From Oscillospiraceae bacterium (lineage in GTDB: Bacteria; Bacillota; Clostridia; Oscillospirales; Oscillospiraceae): a stretch of DNA of 64,000 bases. This document shows, piece after piece, positions 33,525 to 40,918 of the stretch; position 1 is the first letter of the stretch; each line of letters starts with the position of its first letter. The notes under the pieces were generated by a model that saw only the letters and a list, made by a program, of their open reading frames with translations, was not told the DNA's origin and did no database searches. A program made the translations under genes and the position numbers. The stretch spans positions 1 through 64,000 of the forward strand of contig WRAB01000011.1 of the NCBI GenBank assembly GCA_009780435.1, read 5' to 3'.

Positions 33525-35141
33525 TCAATCCATATCCCTGATGCGTTTTCTCATCTCCAGCACAGAGGCCGGGGCGACGGACAATTCATCGAACCCCATG
33601 TTGAGCAGTGTGGCGGTCACGGCGGGGTCGGCGGCCAGTTCGCCGCAGATCCCGGCCCAGATACCGTTATCACGGGCGCTGTCGGCGACGATCTGGAGCA
33701 TTGCCAGCACCGCCGGGTGATGGGGGTCGTAGAACCGATCCAATTTATGATTTTGCCGATCAATGGCCAGGGTGTACTGGGTCAGATCGTTGGTGCCTAC
33801 GCTGAAAAAGTCCACTTCTTTTGCCAGGGCGTCTGCGACCATAACGGCCGCCGGGGTCTCGATCATAATGCCCAACGCTACGTCTCGGATCGGAAGCCCC
33901 TCGGCGGTCAGTTCCCGCCGGATGGCCGCCGCCTGTTCCTTGCAGTGGATCACTTCCCACAGGGATGTAATCATGGGGAACATGATGGCGATATTGCCAA
34001 AGGCGGAGGCCCGATAGATGGCCCGGAGTTGTGTGCGGAAAATCTCCGGCCTGTCAATGCAAATGCGAATTCCCCGGAGGCCCAGGGCGGGATTTTCCTC
34101 CTGGTCTAAGTCAAAGTAGTCAACTTTTTTGTCGGCCCCCATGTCCAGGGTGCGGATGATGACCTGTCTGCCGCCCATGGCCTCTGCCACTCGGCGGTAG
34201 ACGGCAAACAATTCCGCCTCGGTGGGGTAATCCGATCTGCCCAGATAGGAGAACTCACTGCGGAACAGGCCGACCCCCTCGGCGTCGTGTTCCAATACGG
34301 ACTGGATATCCTGGGTGCCGCCGATGTTGGCGAACAGGCGCACGGTCTGACCGCTTTTAGTGGCCGTGGGCAGCCCTCGCAACCCGTCCAGGGATTCCTG
34401 CCGGAGTCGGGCCTCTTGCCGCCACTGTGCCATTTTCTCCCGGACGATCTGGTCGGGTTCCAGATAGCAGAGGCCGCCTGTGCCGTCTACGATGATCTCT
34501 CTGCCGTCTATGGCGGGATCCAGGGGGATATCTGTCTGGATGACACAGGGGATCCCCATGGTCTGGGCCAGGATTGCGGTATGGGAATTGGACGACCCCA
34601 GGCGGATGACAAAGGCGGCGATGTGGGCTCGATCCATCTGTAGGGTTTCGCTGGGAGTGAGATCCTCCGCCACCACCACGGTGGGGCCGGTGAAAGCGTG
34701 GGAGTGCCGCCGACCCAGCAGGATATCCGTCAGCCGCTGGGAGAGGTCTGATACATCTGTGGCTCTGGCCCGCATATAGGGGTCATCCAGGGCGGCGAAA
34801 AAGTCGGAGAACTGTTTTCCGGCCTGGGATACGGCATAGGGTGCGGAGACTTGCTCCGTTTGGATCATTTGCTGGACGGCGTCATTGAAGTCGCCGTCTT
34901 CCAGCATCAGGCGCTGGACGTCGATGATCATGGCCTGTTCCTCACCCAGTTCCGCTGCTGTTTTTTCAAATAGCTGTTTCAGTTGTCCGTCGGCTTTGGC
35001 TTTTGCGGCCAGGAACCGTGTCCACTCCTGATCAGGGGTTCCCCCGGGGGTCTGTTGGATTGCCGTATCCGCTTTTTGCAAGAGATAGACCGTGCCGAAC
35101 GCAATACCGGGACAAATGCCTTTTCCTTGATGTGTGGTCAT
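33525..35141 (-). CDS. ptsI: PTS enzyme I
   Basis: Transfers phosphate from phosphoenolpyruvate to HPr, the first step of the PTS. The 538-residue protein has the HPr-binding and phosphohistidine domains in the N-terminal half, with His187 in GSSNSHTAILAQTMGIP as active site, and a C-terminal PEP-binding barrel with FRSEFSYLGR, IRTLDMGADKK, FFSVGTNDLTQYTLA and GICGELA. Slightly shorter than the usual 570. GAGGTGACCC precedes ATG 35141. It lies between crr and ptsH. Confidence 0.93.
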   Translation of the reverse strand: MTTHQGKGICPGIAFGTVYLLQKADTAIQQTPGGTPDQEWTRFLAAKAKADGQLKQLFEKTAAELGEEQAMIIDVQRLMLEDGDFNDAVQQMIQTEQVSAPYAVSQAGKQFSDFFAALDDPYMRARATDVSDLSQRLTDILLGRRHSHAFTGPTVVVAEDLTPSETLQMDRAHIAAFVIRLGSSNSHTAILAQTMGIPCVIQTDIPLDPAIDGREIIVDGTGGLCYLEPDQIVREKMAQWRQEARLRQESLDGLRGLPTATKSGQTVRLFANIGGTQDIQSVLEHDAEGVGLFRSEFSYLGRSDYPTEAELFAVYRRVAEAMGGRQVIIRTLDMGADKKVDYFDLDQEENPALGLRGIRICIDRPEIFRTQLRAIYRASAFGNIAIMFPMITSLWEVIHCKEQAAAIRRELTAEGLPIRDVALGIMIETPAAVMVADALAKEVDFFSVGTNDLTQYTLAIDRQNHKLDRFYDPHHPAVLAMLQIVADSARDNGIWAGICGELAADPAVTATLLNMGFDELSVAPASVLEMRKRIRDMD

Positions 35142-35149
35142 GGGTCACC

Positions 35150-35650
35150 TCACTTTTTTGTAAACGAGATGATTTCGTCGCCTTGGCGCACGGCCTTTCC
35201 GGCGGGGAAAGAAAAATTGTCAAAGTCATCGCTGTTGCAGATGACGATGGGAGTCACAATATCAAATCCTGCTGTGGCGATAGAGATCAGGTCGAACTCC
35301 AGGAGCAAATCCCCCGGCTTGACGGCATCCCCCTCCCGGATGCGGGGGGTGTAGTGGGCGCCTTTGAGCCGGATGGTGTCCAGCCCCACGTGGATGAGTA
35401 TCTCGGCGCCGTCGTCGGAGGTCAGTGTCACGGCATGACCGGTCTCAAACAGTTGGGTCACCGTGCCTTGTACCGGAGACACGACACGCCCCTCCGCCGG
35501 ACGGATGGCGACGCCACGGCCCAGCATCTCTTCCGAGAAGGTGGGGTCGTCTACCTCTGTGATGGGGATTCGCTCCCCGCACATGGGGGCGAGGATGGAA
35601 ATCCGTTCCGATTTGTTTTCCAATGTGCGCTTTCGTCTCCCGAACATCAT
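35150..35650 (-). CDS. crr: PTS glucose-type EIIA
   Basis: Soluble EIIA of the glucose/GlcNAc family, 166 residues. His72 (TGHAVTL) and His87 (GAEILIHVGLDTI) form the active pair, with His87 as predicted phosphorylation site; SPVQGTV and YTPRIREGDAVKPGDLLLEFD are standard family blocks. It would pass phosphate from HPr to Cys434 of the EIICB. ATG 35650 overlaps the antiterminator stop codon by 4 bases (ATGA), so translation is coupled, and AGGGGG lies 6 bases upstream. Confidence 0.92.
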   Translation of the reverse strand: MMFGRRKRTLENKSERISILAPMCGERIPITEVDDPTFSEEMLGRGVAIRPAEGRVVSPVQGTVTQLFETGHAVTLTSDDGAEILIHVGLDTIRLKGAHYTPRIREGDAVKPGDLLLEFDLISIATAGFDIVTPIVICNSDDFDNFSFPAGKAVRQGDEIISFTKK

Positions 35651-36495
35651 TCAGATCCCCCTGTTTTTAATCTCACATGCCGGATGTGGATGGTGAGCCT
35701 GCTGATCTCTTCTTTTGACAGTGTATACTGGTGGGCCTGAACTGTCATGGCCGATACCACTTTGGCGCACTGCATTTCCTCCGGATATTGTGCCGCCAGG
35801 ACTTCAAAAAATCCGTCGTCGCCGTATTCCGGTAGCAGTTCGCCCTGGATGATCCGCTGGGCCAGGTAGCGGAGATGTGTGAAAAACCGCTCACAGTGGT
35901 AGTTGCCCGTGGCCATGACATATCCTGTCTCGTCTGTGACGATGGCGAGGATTTGATCCATCAGTTTTGTGGCCCGGAACGTCTCGCTGATGGAGATATC
36001 GTATTCCGCGTTGAGTATGTGCATGGCGATGGATGCGGCCTCGTCCTCTGGCATGTCGATATCCAGTTTTTGCTGCATCAGCCGAAGGGCGTACACGCCG
36101 ATTTCAAATTCTTTGGGATAGAAGCGACGGACTTCCGGGAGCAGAATATTCTGAAACTCCATCCCCTGCCTGTGCCGGGTGACTGCAAAGCTGATGTGGT
36201 CGGCCAGGGTAAAATATGCGGCCTCATTGAGGCGTTTGCCCAGGTGTTCTTTCGCATAGGTGAGGATCTCATCCGTGAGTTCAATGTACGCCGTGGGCAG
36301 GGAGGCGAACAGATCTTTCAGCCGGTCCATGTTGTTTTGGTTGCTCATGACAAATATTTTGTCGATCTTTTCCGACGGGATTTTCATGCCTGGATTCGCC
36401 TTGTAGCCCAGCCCTTTGCCAATCACAACGACTTCTCTGCCATTATGGTCAAGGGCGCTGACAATATTGTTGTTGATCGGCTTAAACACTTCCAT
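35647..36495 (-). CDS. BglG-family transcriptional antiterminator (LicT-like)
   Basis: Binds an RNA hairpin to prevent termination when its sugar is available. The 282-residue protein has an N-terminal RNA-binding domain (about 1-55, VFKPINNNIVSALDHNGREV), then two PTS regulation domains. Conserved His residues lie in LADHISFAVTRH in PRD1 and FFTHLRYLAQR in PRD2, and would be phosphorylated by HPr and the EII. The frame extends to 36543, but ATG 36495 is the family start and follows GGGGG. Its own leader carries a RAT site and terminator, so it controls itself and the downstream PTS genes. Specificity for GlcNAc is inferred from the operon. Confidence 0.9.
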   Translation of the reverse strand: MEVFKPINNNIVSALDHNGREVVVIGKGLGYKANPGMKIPSEKIDKIFVMSNQNNMDRLKDLFASLPTAYIELTDEILTYAKEHLGKRLNEAAYFTLADHISFAVTRHRQGMEFQNILLPEVRRFYPKEFEIGVYALRLMQQKLDIDMPEDEAASIAMHILNAEYDISISETFRATKLMDQILAIVTDETGYVMATGNYHCERFFTHLRYLAQRIIQGELLPEYGDDGFFEVLAAQYPEEMQCAKVVSAMTVQAHQYTLSKEEISRLTIHIRHVRLKTGGSE

Positions 36496-36510
36496 ACAAA
36501 CAAACCCCCA

Positions 36511-36570
36511 AAAAACGAAAAACCAAACTTCACAACTGCGCAAAGCTACGCATTCATAAAATTTGGTTTT
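36511..36570 (-). terminator. Conditional leader terminator of the GlcNAc PTS operon
   Basis: On the minus strand AAAACCAAA (which includes the 3' end of the RAT site) pairs with TTTGGTTTT, followed by TCGTTTTTT. RAT folding and terminator folding exclude each other. Confidence 0.85.
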
Positions 36571-36593
36571 GCCTGCATTACCAGTTACAGCCC
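36565..36593 (-). promoter_or_regulatory. Ribonucleic antiterminator (RAT) site
   Basis: The 29-base minus-strand sequence begins GGGCTGTAACTGG and ends TAATGCAGGCAAAACC. It closely matches LicT/SacY-type RAT targets, whose core is TTACTG...GCAGGCAAAACC. Its last bases form part of the terminator stem, the classic antitermination arrangement. Confidence 0.9.
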
Positions 36594-36629
36594 AAAGGTA
36601 TTCACTTTTTGTTCACAATTTATATGTAG

Positions 36630-36658
36630 ATTAAAACGCAAAACGAATCTATTGTCAA
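36630..36658 (-). promoter_or_regulatory. Promoter of the antiterminator-PTS operon
   Basis: On the minus strand a perfect TTGACA and TTTAAT are 17 bases apart, 37 bases upstream of the RAT site. Confidence 0.75.
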
Positions 36659-36755
36659 TAGCCGTGACGCAAAAAGAATGGAAAACACCAAACATTGGAG
36701 AAATTGCACATTCTATCCCTTGTACATTTATTCAATATACCGAAAAATGGGGCAA

Positions 36756-37481
36756 TTAAAACTTGGACAGCGCCGCTTCGTCAGCGATGACGATCAGATT
36801 GTTGTGGAGTTGCAGGATGCTGGCGGGGACAGTAGACGTGATGGGGCCTGTGAGGCTGCGGTGGAGGGCTTCGGCCTTCCCTGCGCCGGTCACTAAGAGC
36901 AGAGCCAGCCGGGCGTTTAGGATGGGCCGCATCCCCAGAGTGTAGGCCTGGGTGGGGACGTCTTCCCGGCGCTGGAAAAACCGTTGGTTGTCATCGATTG
37001 TCGCATCGGTCAGATCGACGATATGGGTATCTGCGACGAAGTGGTCACCGGGCTCGTTGAAGGCGATGTGACCGTTGGAGCCGATGCCGAGGACTTGCAG
37101 GTCAATGGGGCCGAGATCAGAGACCAGCTGATCGTACCGGGTACAGGCGTCTCGGGCGTCTAGATTTTTCCCGTCGGGCAGATAGGCGTTCTCCGGGCGG
37201 ATGTCGATGTGGTGGAACAGGTTGTGCCACATGAAATAGTGGTAGCTGGCCTCGTCCTCTGATCCCAGGCCCACGTATTCGTCCAGGTTTACACTCCGGC
37301 ATTGGGCAAAGCTGGCCTCGCCCCGCTCATATGCCGTCACCATATTCTGATAGGTGCCCACAGGGGTGGACCCGGTGGCCAAGCCCAGGACGGAATCGGG
37401 TTTTGCACACACTTGCTCCAGCAGAATCTCTGCGGCCCGTGCGCTCATCTCCTCATAATTTGCAACTGCGATTAGTTTCAT
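36756..37481 (-). CDS. nagB: Glucosamine-6-phosphate deaminase
   Basis: Converts glucosamine-6-P to fructose-6-P and ammonia, completing GlcNAc breakdown. The 241-residue protein has SVLGLATGSTPVGTYQNMV, SVNLDEYVGL with the catalytic Asp, LGIGSNGHIAFNEPG with the catalytic His, and LLVTGAGKAEAL. This is the short Firmicutes form without the allosteric tail of E. coli NagB. GAAAGAGGTGTGAACG precedes ATG 37481. It is the gene upstream of the RAT-controlled operon and has its own upstream region, with an AGTACGGTACT palindrome at 37523-37533 that could be an operator. Confidence 0.93.
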   Translation of the reverse strand: MKLIAVANYEEMSARAAEILLEQVCAKPDSVLGLATGSTPVGTYQNMVTAYERGEASFAQCRSVNLDEYVGLGSEDEASYHYFMWHNLFHHIDIRPENAYLPDGKNLDARDACTRYDQLVSDLGPIDLQVLGIGSNGHIAFNEPGDHFVADTHIVDLTDATIDDNQRFFQRREDVPTQAYTLGMRPILNARLALLLVTGAGKAEALHRSLTGPITSTVPASILQLHNNLIVIADEAALSKF

Positions 37482-37632
37482 CGTTCACACCTCTTTCATC
37501 GTATTGTTTGTGAAGTAATTTAGTACGGTACTTATTATGCCATAAACAGGGCGCAATTTCTATACACCGTACGCAAAAATGCGCTATAAAAATTTGTGTG
37601 CGATTCTGTTTAGATTGTCTATAAAGTATCGG

Positions 37633-38316
37633 CTATGACAGCTTGACCGGCACAGGCACCCCGATGGTCAGGCTGTTTTCCGTGACGGTGCAATCCAGGG
37701 CGGTTATCGTTACGCCGACACGTTTGGCGGCGGTCAGTGTTTCCCCGAACGCCGAGTGGGTGTTGTAATTGGGAGTAAAATAGCGTATATTGTGCATTTG
37801 AATCACGAATACCACCTGGGCCTCATATCCCGCCCGGACACAGTGGATCAATTCGTTTAAGTGCTTCACGCCCCGCTCTGTGGGGGCGTCCGGAAACAGG
37901 GCCACGCCGTCGTCTTCCAATGTGACGCCTTTGACCTCAATGAAAATGTTGCGAGCCCCGGCCTCCACGTAGAAATCAAACCGGCTGCCGCCGTATGCCG
38001 CCTCTGATTTGATGTGGGTAATGCCGTCTATGAACTGCCCGGCCTGCAAATGTTCCAGAAAGACTTTGTTCGGTGCCTGGCTATCTATATTAATGAGCCG
38101 AGGACCTTTCCAGACGGCGATCAGGCTATAGTTCGTCTTTCTGGCCGGGTCGTCTGATTTCTGTAACACGACCCTTGCACCGGGGACGAGTAGCTCCTTG
38201 CAGCGCCCTGTATTTTTCACATGGGCGACGACTGTTTCGCCGTCGATCTCCGCGTGGGCAATAAATCGGTTGGGGCGGGAGAGGAATATGCCGGGAAGCG
38301 TATTGGTGTAGATCAT
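37633..38316 (-). CDS. sfsA: SfsA family protein
   Basis: A 227-residue SfsA protein, a family with an OB-like N-terminal domain and a restriction-endonuclease-like C-terminal domain, first linked to sugar fermentation in E. coli. Motifs include RPNRFIAHAEIDG, HVKNTGRCKELLVPGARV, SRFDFYVEAG and IFIEVKGVTLE; the Asp and Glu-x-Lys match the nuclease-type active site. The frame opens at 38409, but ATG 38316 yields the standard length and follows AGGAGG by 11 bases. Its role is uncertain. Confidence 0.92.
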   Translation of the reverse strand: MIYTNTLPGIFLSRPNRFIAHAEIDGETVVAHVKNTGRCKELLVPGARVVLQKSDDPARKTNYSLIAVWKGPRLINIDSQAPNKVFLEHLQAGQFIDGITHIKSEAAYGGSRFDFYVEAGARNIFIEVKGVTLEDDGVALFPDAPTERGVKHLNELIHCVRAGYEAQVVFVIQMHNIRYFTPNYNTHSAFGETLTAAKRVGVTITALDCTVTENSLTIGVPVPVKLS

Positions 38317-38390
38317 AGTGGGGGTATCCTCCTGCATTTGGGAAAATTCGTTCTTTTTCTGCGAAAATAGAACGTTTTCGCGCTTTTTTG

Positions 38391-38419
38391 TTGACACTCT
38401 TGGAAACAATATGTAAAAT
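38391..38419 (+). promoter_or_regulatory. Promoter of the kinase/FHA-ABC cluster
   Basis: TTGACA and TAAAAT with a 17-base spacer, giving a leader of about 100 bases before the first gene. No other strong promoter was seen before 50.4 kb on this strand. Confidence 0.65.
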
Positions 38420-38527
38420 TGAACGCGGGGAAAAAGCGTGACATGCGGTAAGGGAAAATTGGAATTACACCAGGCGGATATTCAGGTGTTACCATAGAGC
38501 TATCTTAATTTTAGGGAGGCAGTAAAC

Positions 38528-38938
38528 ATGCAAAAGACAAAGCTTGGGATTTCAGTAGGGTTGTTCGGCGCGGCACTTTATTTCGTAGGACTTATTAGTA
38601 TTATACCACTAGTGGTAATGGCGGGGTTTGTACTTCTCTTTGAGGAGAATGAATGGCTGAAAAGAACAGCGGTCAAGGCGGTCGGCGTCGTTCTCTTCTT
38701 CACCATTTTATCCTCGATCGTTGGACTTGTGGGCAATTCCTCGTCTCTGCTTGAGAATTTCGTGCTCTTGTTTAGGGGATCGATTGATTTGGCTTGGCTC
38801 AATCGGGTTTTGTCGATTGTCCGGACCGCCATTTCGTTTGCGCAGACCCTGTTCCTGCTGATGCTTGGATTTAAGGCGTTGAAACAAGGAAATGTAAAGC
38901 TTGGTTCTGTCGATAACGCGATCAACAAACATATGTAG
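38528..38938 (+). CDS. Small membrane protein, first gene of kinase cluster
   Basis: A 136-residue protein with about four hydrophobic segments (LYFVGLISIIPLVVMAGFVL, VGVVLFFTILSSIVGLVG, and one near 105-120) and a short charged C-terminus. It vaguely resembles DUF996-type membrane proteins, but I do not recognise it with confidence. TTAGGGAGGCAGTAAAC precedes ATG 38528. It is followed at 13 bases by a zinc-ribbon protein, at the head of a ten-gene run encoding phospho-signalling components. Confidence 0.6.
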   Translation: MQKTKLGISVGLFGAALYFVGLISIIPLVVMAGFVLLFEENEWLKRTAVKAVGVVLFFTILSSIVGLVGNSSSLLENFVLLFRGSIDLAWLNRVLSIVRTAISFAQTLFLLMLGFKALKQGNVKLGSVDNAINKHM

Positions 38939-38951
38939 GGGGGAATTTATA

Positions 38952-39569
38952 ATGTCACTATTTGATGAGATTGGAAAAAAGCTGGCGCAGACCAGCCAGA
39001 GCGCGGCGCAAAAAGCAAAAGACCTGACGGAAACGGCCAGGCTGAACGGGATGATTTCTGAGGAGGAAAAGCGTATCAATAACGCGTTCCAACAGATTGG
39101 AAAAGCATATTATGAGACATATGGCAGGAGTCCCGATCAGCTTTTTGCGCAGCTAATCGCCGGGATCAACGATTCAAAGGAAAAAATGACTGCGTACGCA
39201 GAGCAGATCAAGCAGATCAAAGGGATTGCGAACTGTCAGAAATGTGGCGGAGAAGTTCCCTATAACGCACCGTTTTGCAGTTCCTGCGGCTCGCCTATGA
39301 ATACTGCGCCGGTTCCGGAGGCCTCGACGGATAGCGTCTTGTGTCGCCTGTGTGGTGCGTCTGTTGCATCGAAGGCGGCGTTTTGTACCAGTTGCGGCAA
39401 TAAAATTGAGCAGGTCGTTGACGCTGTGCCGCCTGTGGAGGCGGAGCCTGTTGTCGTGGAGCCACAACCGATTATCCCGCCGGAACCGGCTACAACGCAG
39501 TGTCCGGGGTGCGGAAGCGAGCTGGCTACGAACACGGCATTTTGCTTAAACTGTGGACAGAAAATTTGA
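38952..39569 (+). CDS. Coiled-coil protein with three zinc ribbons
   Basis: A 205-residue soluble protein. The N-terminal ~85 residues form a charged helical region (SLFDEIGKKLAQTSQSAAQ) likely to be a coiled coil. Three CxxC...CxxC zinc ribbons follow: CQKCG/CSSCG, CRLCG/CTSCG and CPGCG/CLNCG, the last two separated by a Pro/Glu/Val-rich linker. The frame opens earlier at 38901, but ATG 38952 has TAGGGGGGAATTTAT upstream. Probably a scaffold; no enzymatic motif is seen. Confidence 0.7.
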   Translation: MSLFDEIGKKLAQTSQSAAQKAKDLTETARLNGMISEEEKRINNAFQQIGKAYYETYGRSPDQLFAQLIAGINDSKEKMTAYAEQIKQIKGIANCQKCGGEVPYNAPFCSSCGSPMNTAPVPEASTDSVLCRLCGASVASKAAFCTSCGNKIEQVVDAVPPVEAEPVVVEPQPIIPPEPATTQCPGCGSELATNTAFCLNCGQKI

Positions 39570-39606
39570 TTGCTATGCGAGTAAGAACACAGGGGGGAAT
39601 GATAGT

Positions 39607-40107
39607 ATGTTCTGTAGAGAATGTGGTGCACAAGTTGAACCGGGTGCGAGATTTTGTGGCGCTTGCGGAGGAATTGTAACGGGGCAGCCGTCAGGTCAGG
39701 CGAATCAATTTGCAACTGTATCACCGCGTGATAATGGGCAATCCGTCGAAAAAGCAAATCACAGGAAGATCGGTATGATCGCCTGTGGGGTTGTCCTGCT
39801 GATTGTGATTGTTGGTGCCATTGTACTATTTTCATCGGGTGGGAATCGGGATCGGCATTTGATCGGCACATGGGAATCGACAGACATGTGGATCGAAAGT
39901 CAACTGGAATTTCGCAGAAATGGCAGCGGCGTAGAAACGTGGTGGGAGAGCGAGTTTGTATTTACATGGCGGACGGATCGAGATGGTCGTCTGTGGAAGC
40001 AGTATGATGAAGGGGATGAGTGGTGGGTCTACTACGAAATCGTAGGGGACATGTTAAGGCTGACAACGGAATGGAATGAACTTTTGGAATATCGAAAAGT
40101 AGAGTGA
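39607..40107 (+). CDS. Zinc-ribbon membrane protein with lipocalin-like extracellular domain
   Basis: A 166-residue protein. It starts MFCRECGAQVEPGARFCGAC, one zinc ribbon in the cytoplasm, then a polar linker, a single membrane segment (about 58-78, GMIACGVVLLIVIVGAIVL), and an outer domain LIGTWESTDMWIESQLEFRR with several tryptophans and beta strands, similar in style to lipocalin-like DUF5640-type domains. AGGGGGGAATGATAGT precedes ATG 39607. The same layout, zinc ribbon then membrane segment, recurs in the cluster. Confidence 0.65.
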   Translation: MFCRECGAQVEPGARFCGACGGIVTGQPSGQANQFATVSPRDNGQSVEKANHRKIGMIACGVVLLIVIVGAIVLFSSGGNRDRHLIGTWESTDMWIESQLEFRRNGSGVETWWESEFVFTWRTDRDGRLWKQYDEGDEWWVYYEIVGDMLRLTTEWNELLEYRKVE

Positions 40108-40117
40108 GCGGGACAAA

Positions 40118-40918
40118 ATGAATTATTGTATTGCGTATACCGTGCTTTGCAACACAGGGCTGGTTCGGACAAAAAATCAAGACAATTTTTGGTGTATGGG
40201 CGAATTTCTAAAAAGCGAAAATGATGGGGTGGCAGACCCCATTACTGGGACAGCGGACACAAAGCGTATACCGGCCTTTGCCGTTTTTGATGGGATGGGC
40301 GGGGAACAGCAGGGCGAGGTCGCCGCATACATCGCCGCCAACACGTTTGATGTCGGATATAAAGAGAGTCCCAAACGTGACGTCAAGCAATTTCTGTTAG
40401 ATGCCTGTGCCAATATGAACAACGCGATTTGTGTGCACATAAAAGAGCAGCATCTCCGCAGTTCAGGCGCGACTGCTGCGATACTTATGTTTGGCAAACG
40501 GGATATTTATGTCTGCAATATTGGGGACAGCCGAATCTATCAGTTCAGTGATGATACGTTGACGCAAATATCCCACGATCACAGTGAGACCGGCATGATA
40601 GACAGGAAGCCGCCGCTCACACAGCATTTGGGGATCCCCGAGACGGAGTTTGTCATTGCGCCGTATGTGGCAAAGGGATTGTATGAAAAGGGAGATAAAT
40701 ATCTGATTTGCTCCGATGGGTTGACGGATATGGTCTCCGAAGCGGAAATCGCCAAAACAATGACGGAGAACAGCAGTATTGAACAAGGCGCCGAGGTGCT
40801 TTTGCAAAAAGCCCTGGAAGCGGGCGGCCACGACAACATCACATTGATACTGTGCGAAATTCGCAGGCAAGGACTCCAGATATTCAATAAAAATATTGTA
40901 GGGGGCGCGTCAAAATGA
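40118..40918 (+). CDS. PP2C-family Ser/Thr protein phosphatase
   Basis: Removes phosphate from Ser/Thr, presumably reversing the two kinases that follow. The 266-residue protein has the full set of PP2C metal motifs: RTKNQDNF, FAVFDGMGGEQQGEVAA, NIGDSRIYQF, LICSDGLTDMV and AGGHDNITLI. It is similar to Stp/PrpC phosphatases of Firmicutes, usually about 245 residues, with a short insertion after NFWCMGEF. The start overlaps a modest ribosome site GAGCGGGACAAA. It overlaps the first kinase gene by 4 bases. Confidence 0.92.
   Translation: MNYCIAYTVLCNTGLVRTKNQDNFWCMGEFLKSENDGVADPITGTADTKRIPAFAVFDGMGGEQQGEVAAYIAANTFDVGYKESPKRDVKQFLLDACANMNNAICVHIKEQHLRSSGATAAILMFGKRDIYVCNIGDSRIYQFSDDTLTQISHDHSETGMIDRKPPLTQHLGIPETEFVIAPYVAKGLYEKGDKYLICSDGLTDMVSEAEIAKTMTENSSIEQGAEVLLQKALEAGGHDNITLILCEIRRQGLQIFNKNIVGGASK

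Noticed and set aside
33492-34109. Plus-strand open frame of 205 codons
   Set aside because: Antisense to ptsI, whose active-site motifs identify the real frame.
37523-37533. AGTACGGTACT palindrome upstream of nagB as a defined NagR operator
   Set aside because: It does not match the GntR/NagR sites I know, and a single 11-base palindrome is weak evidence; mentioned only in the nagB entry.
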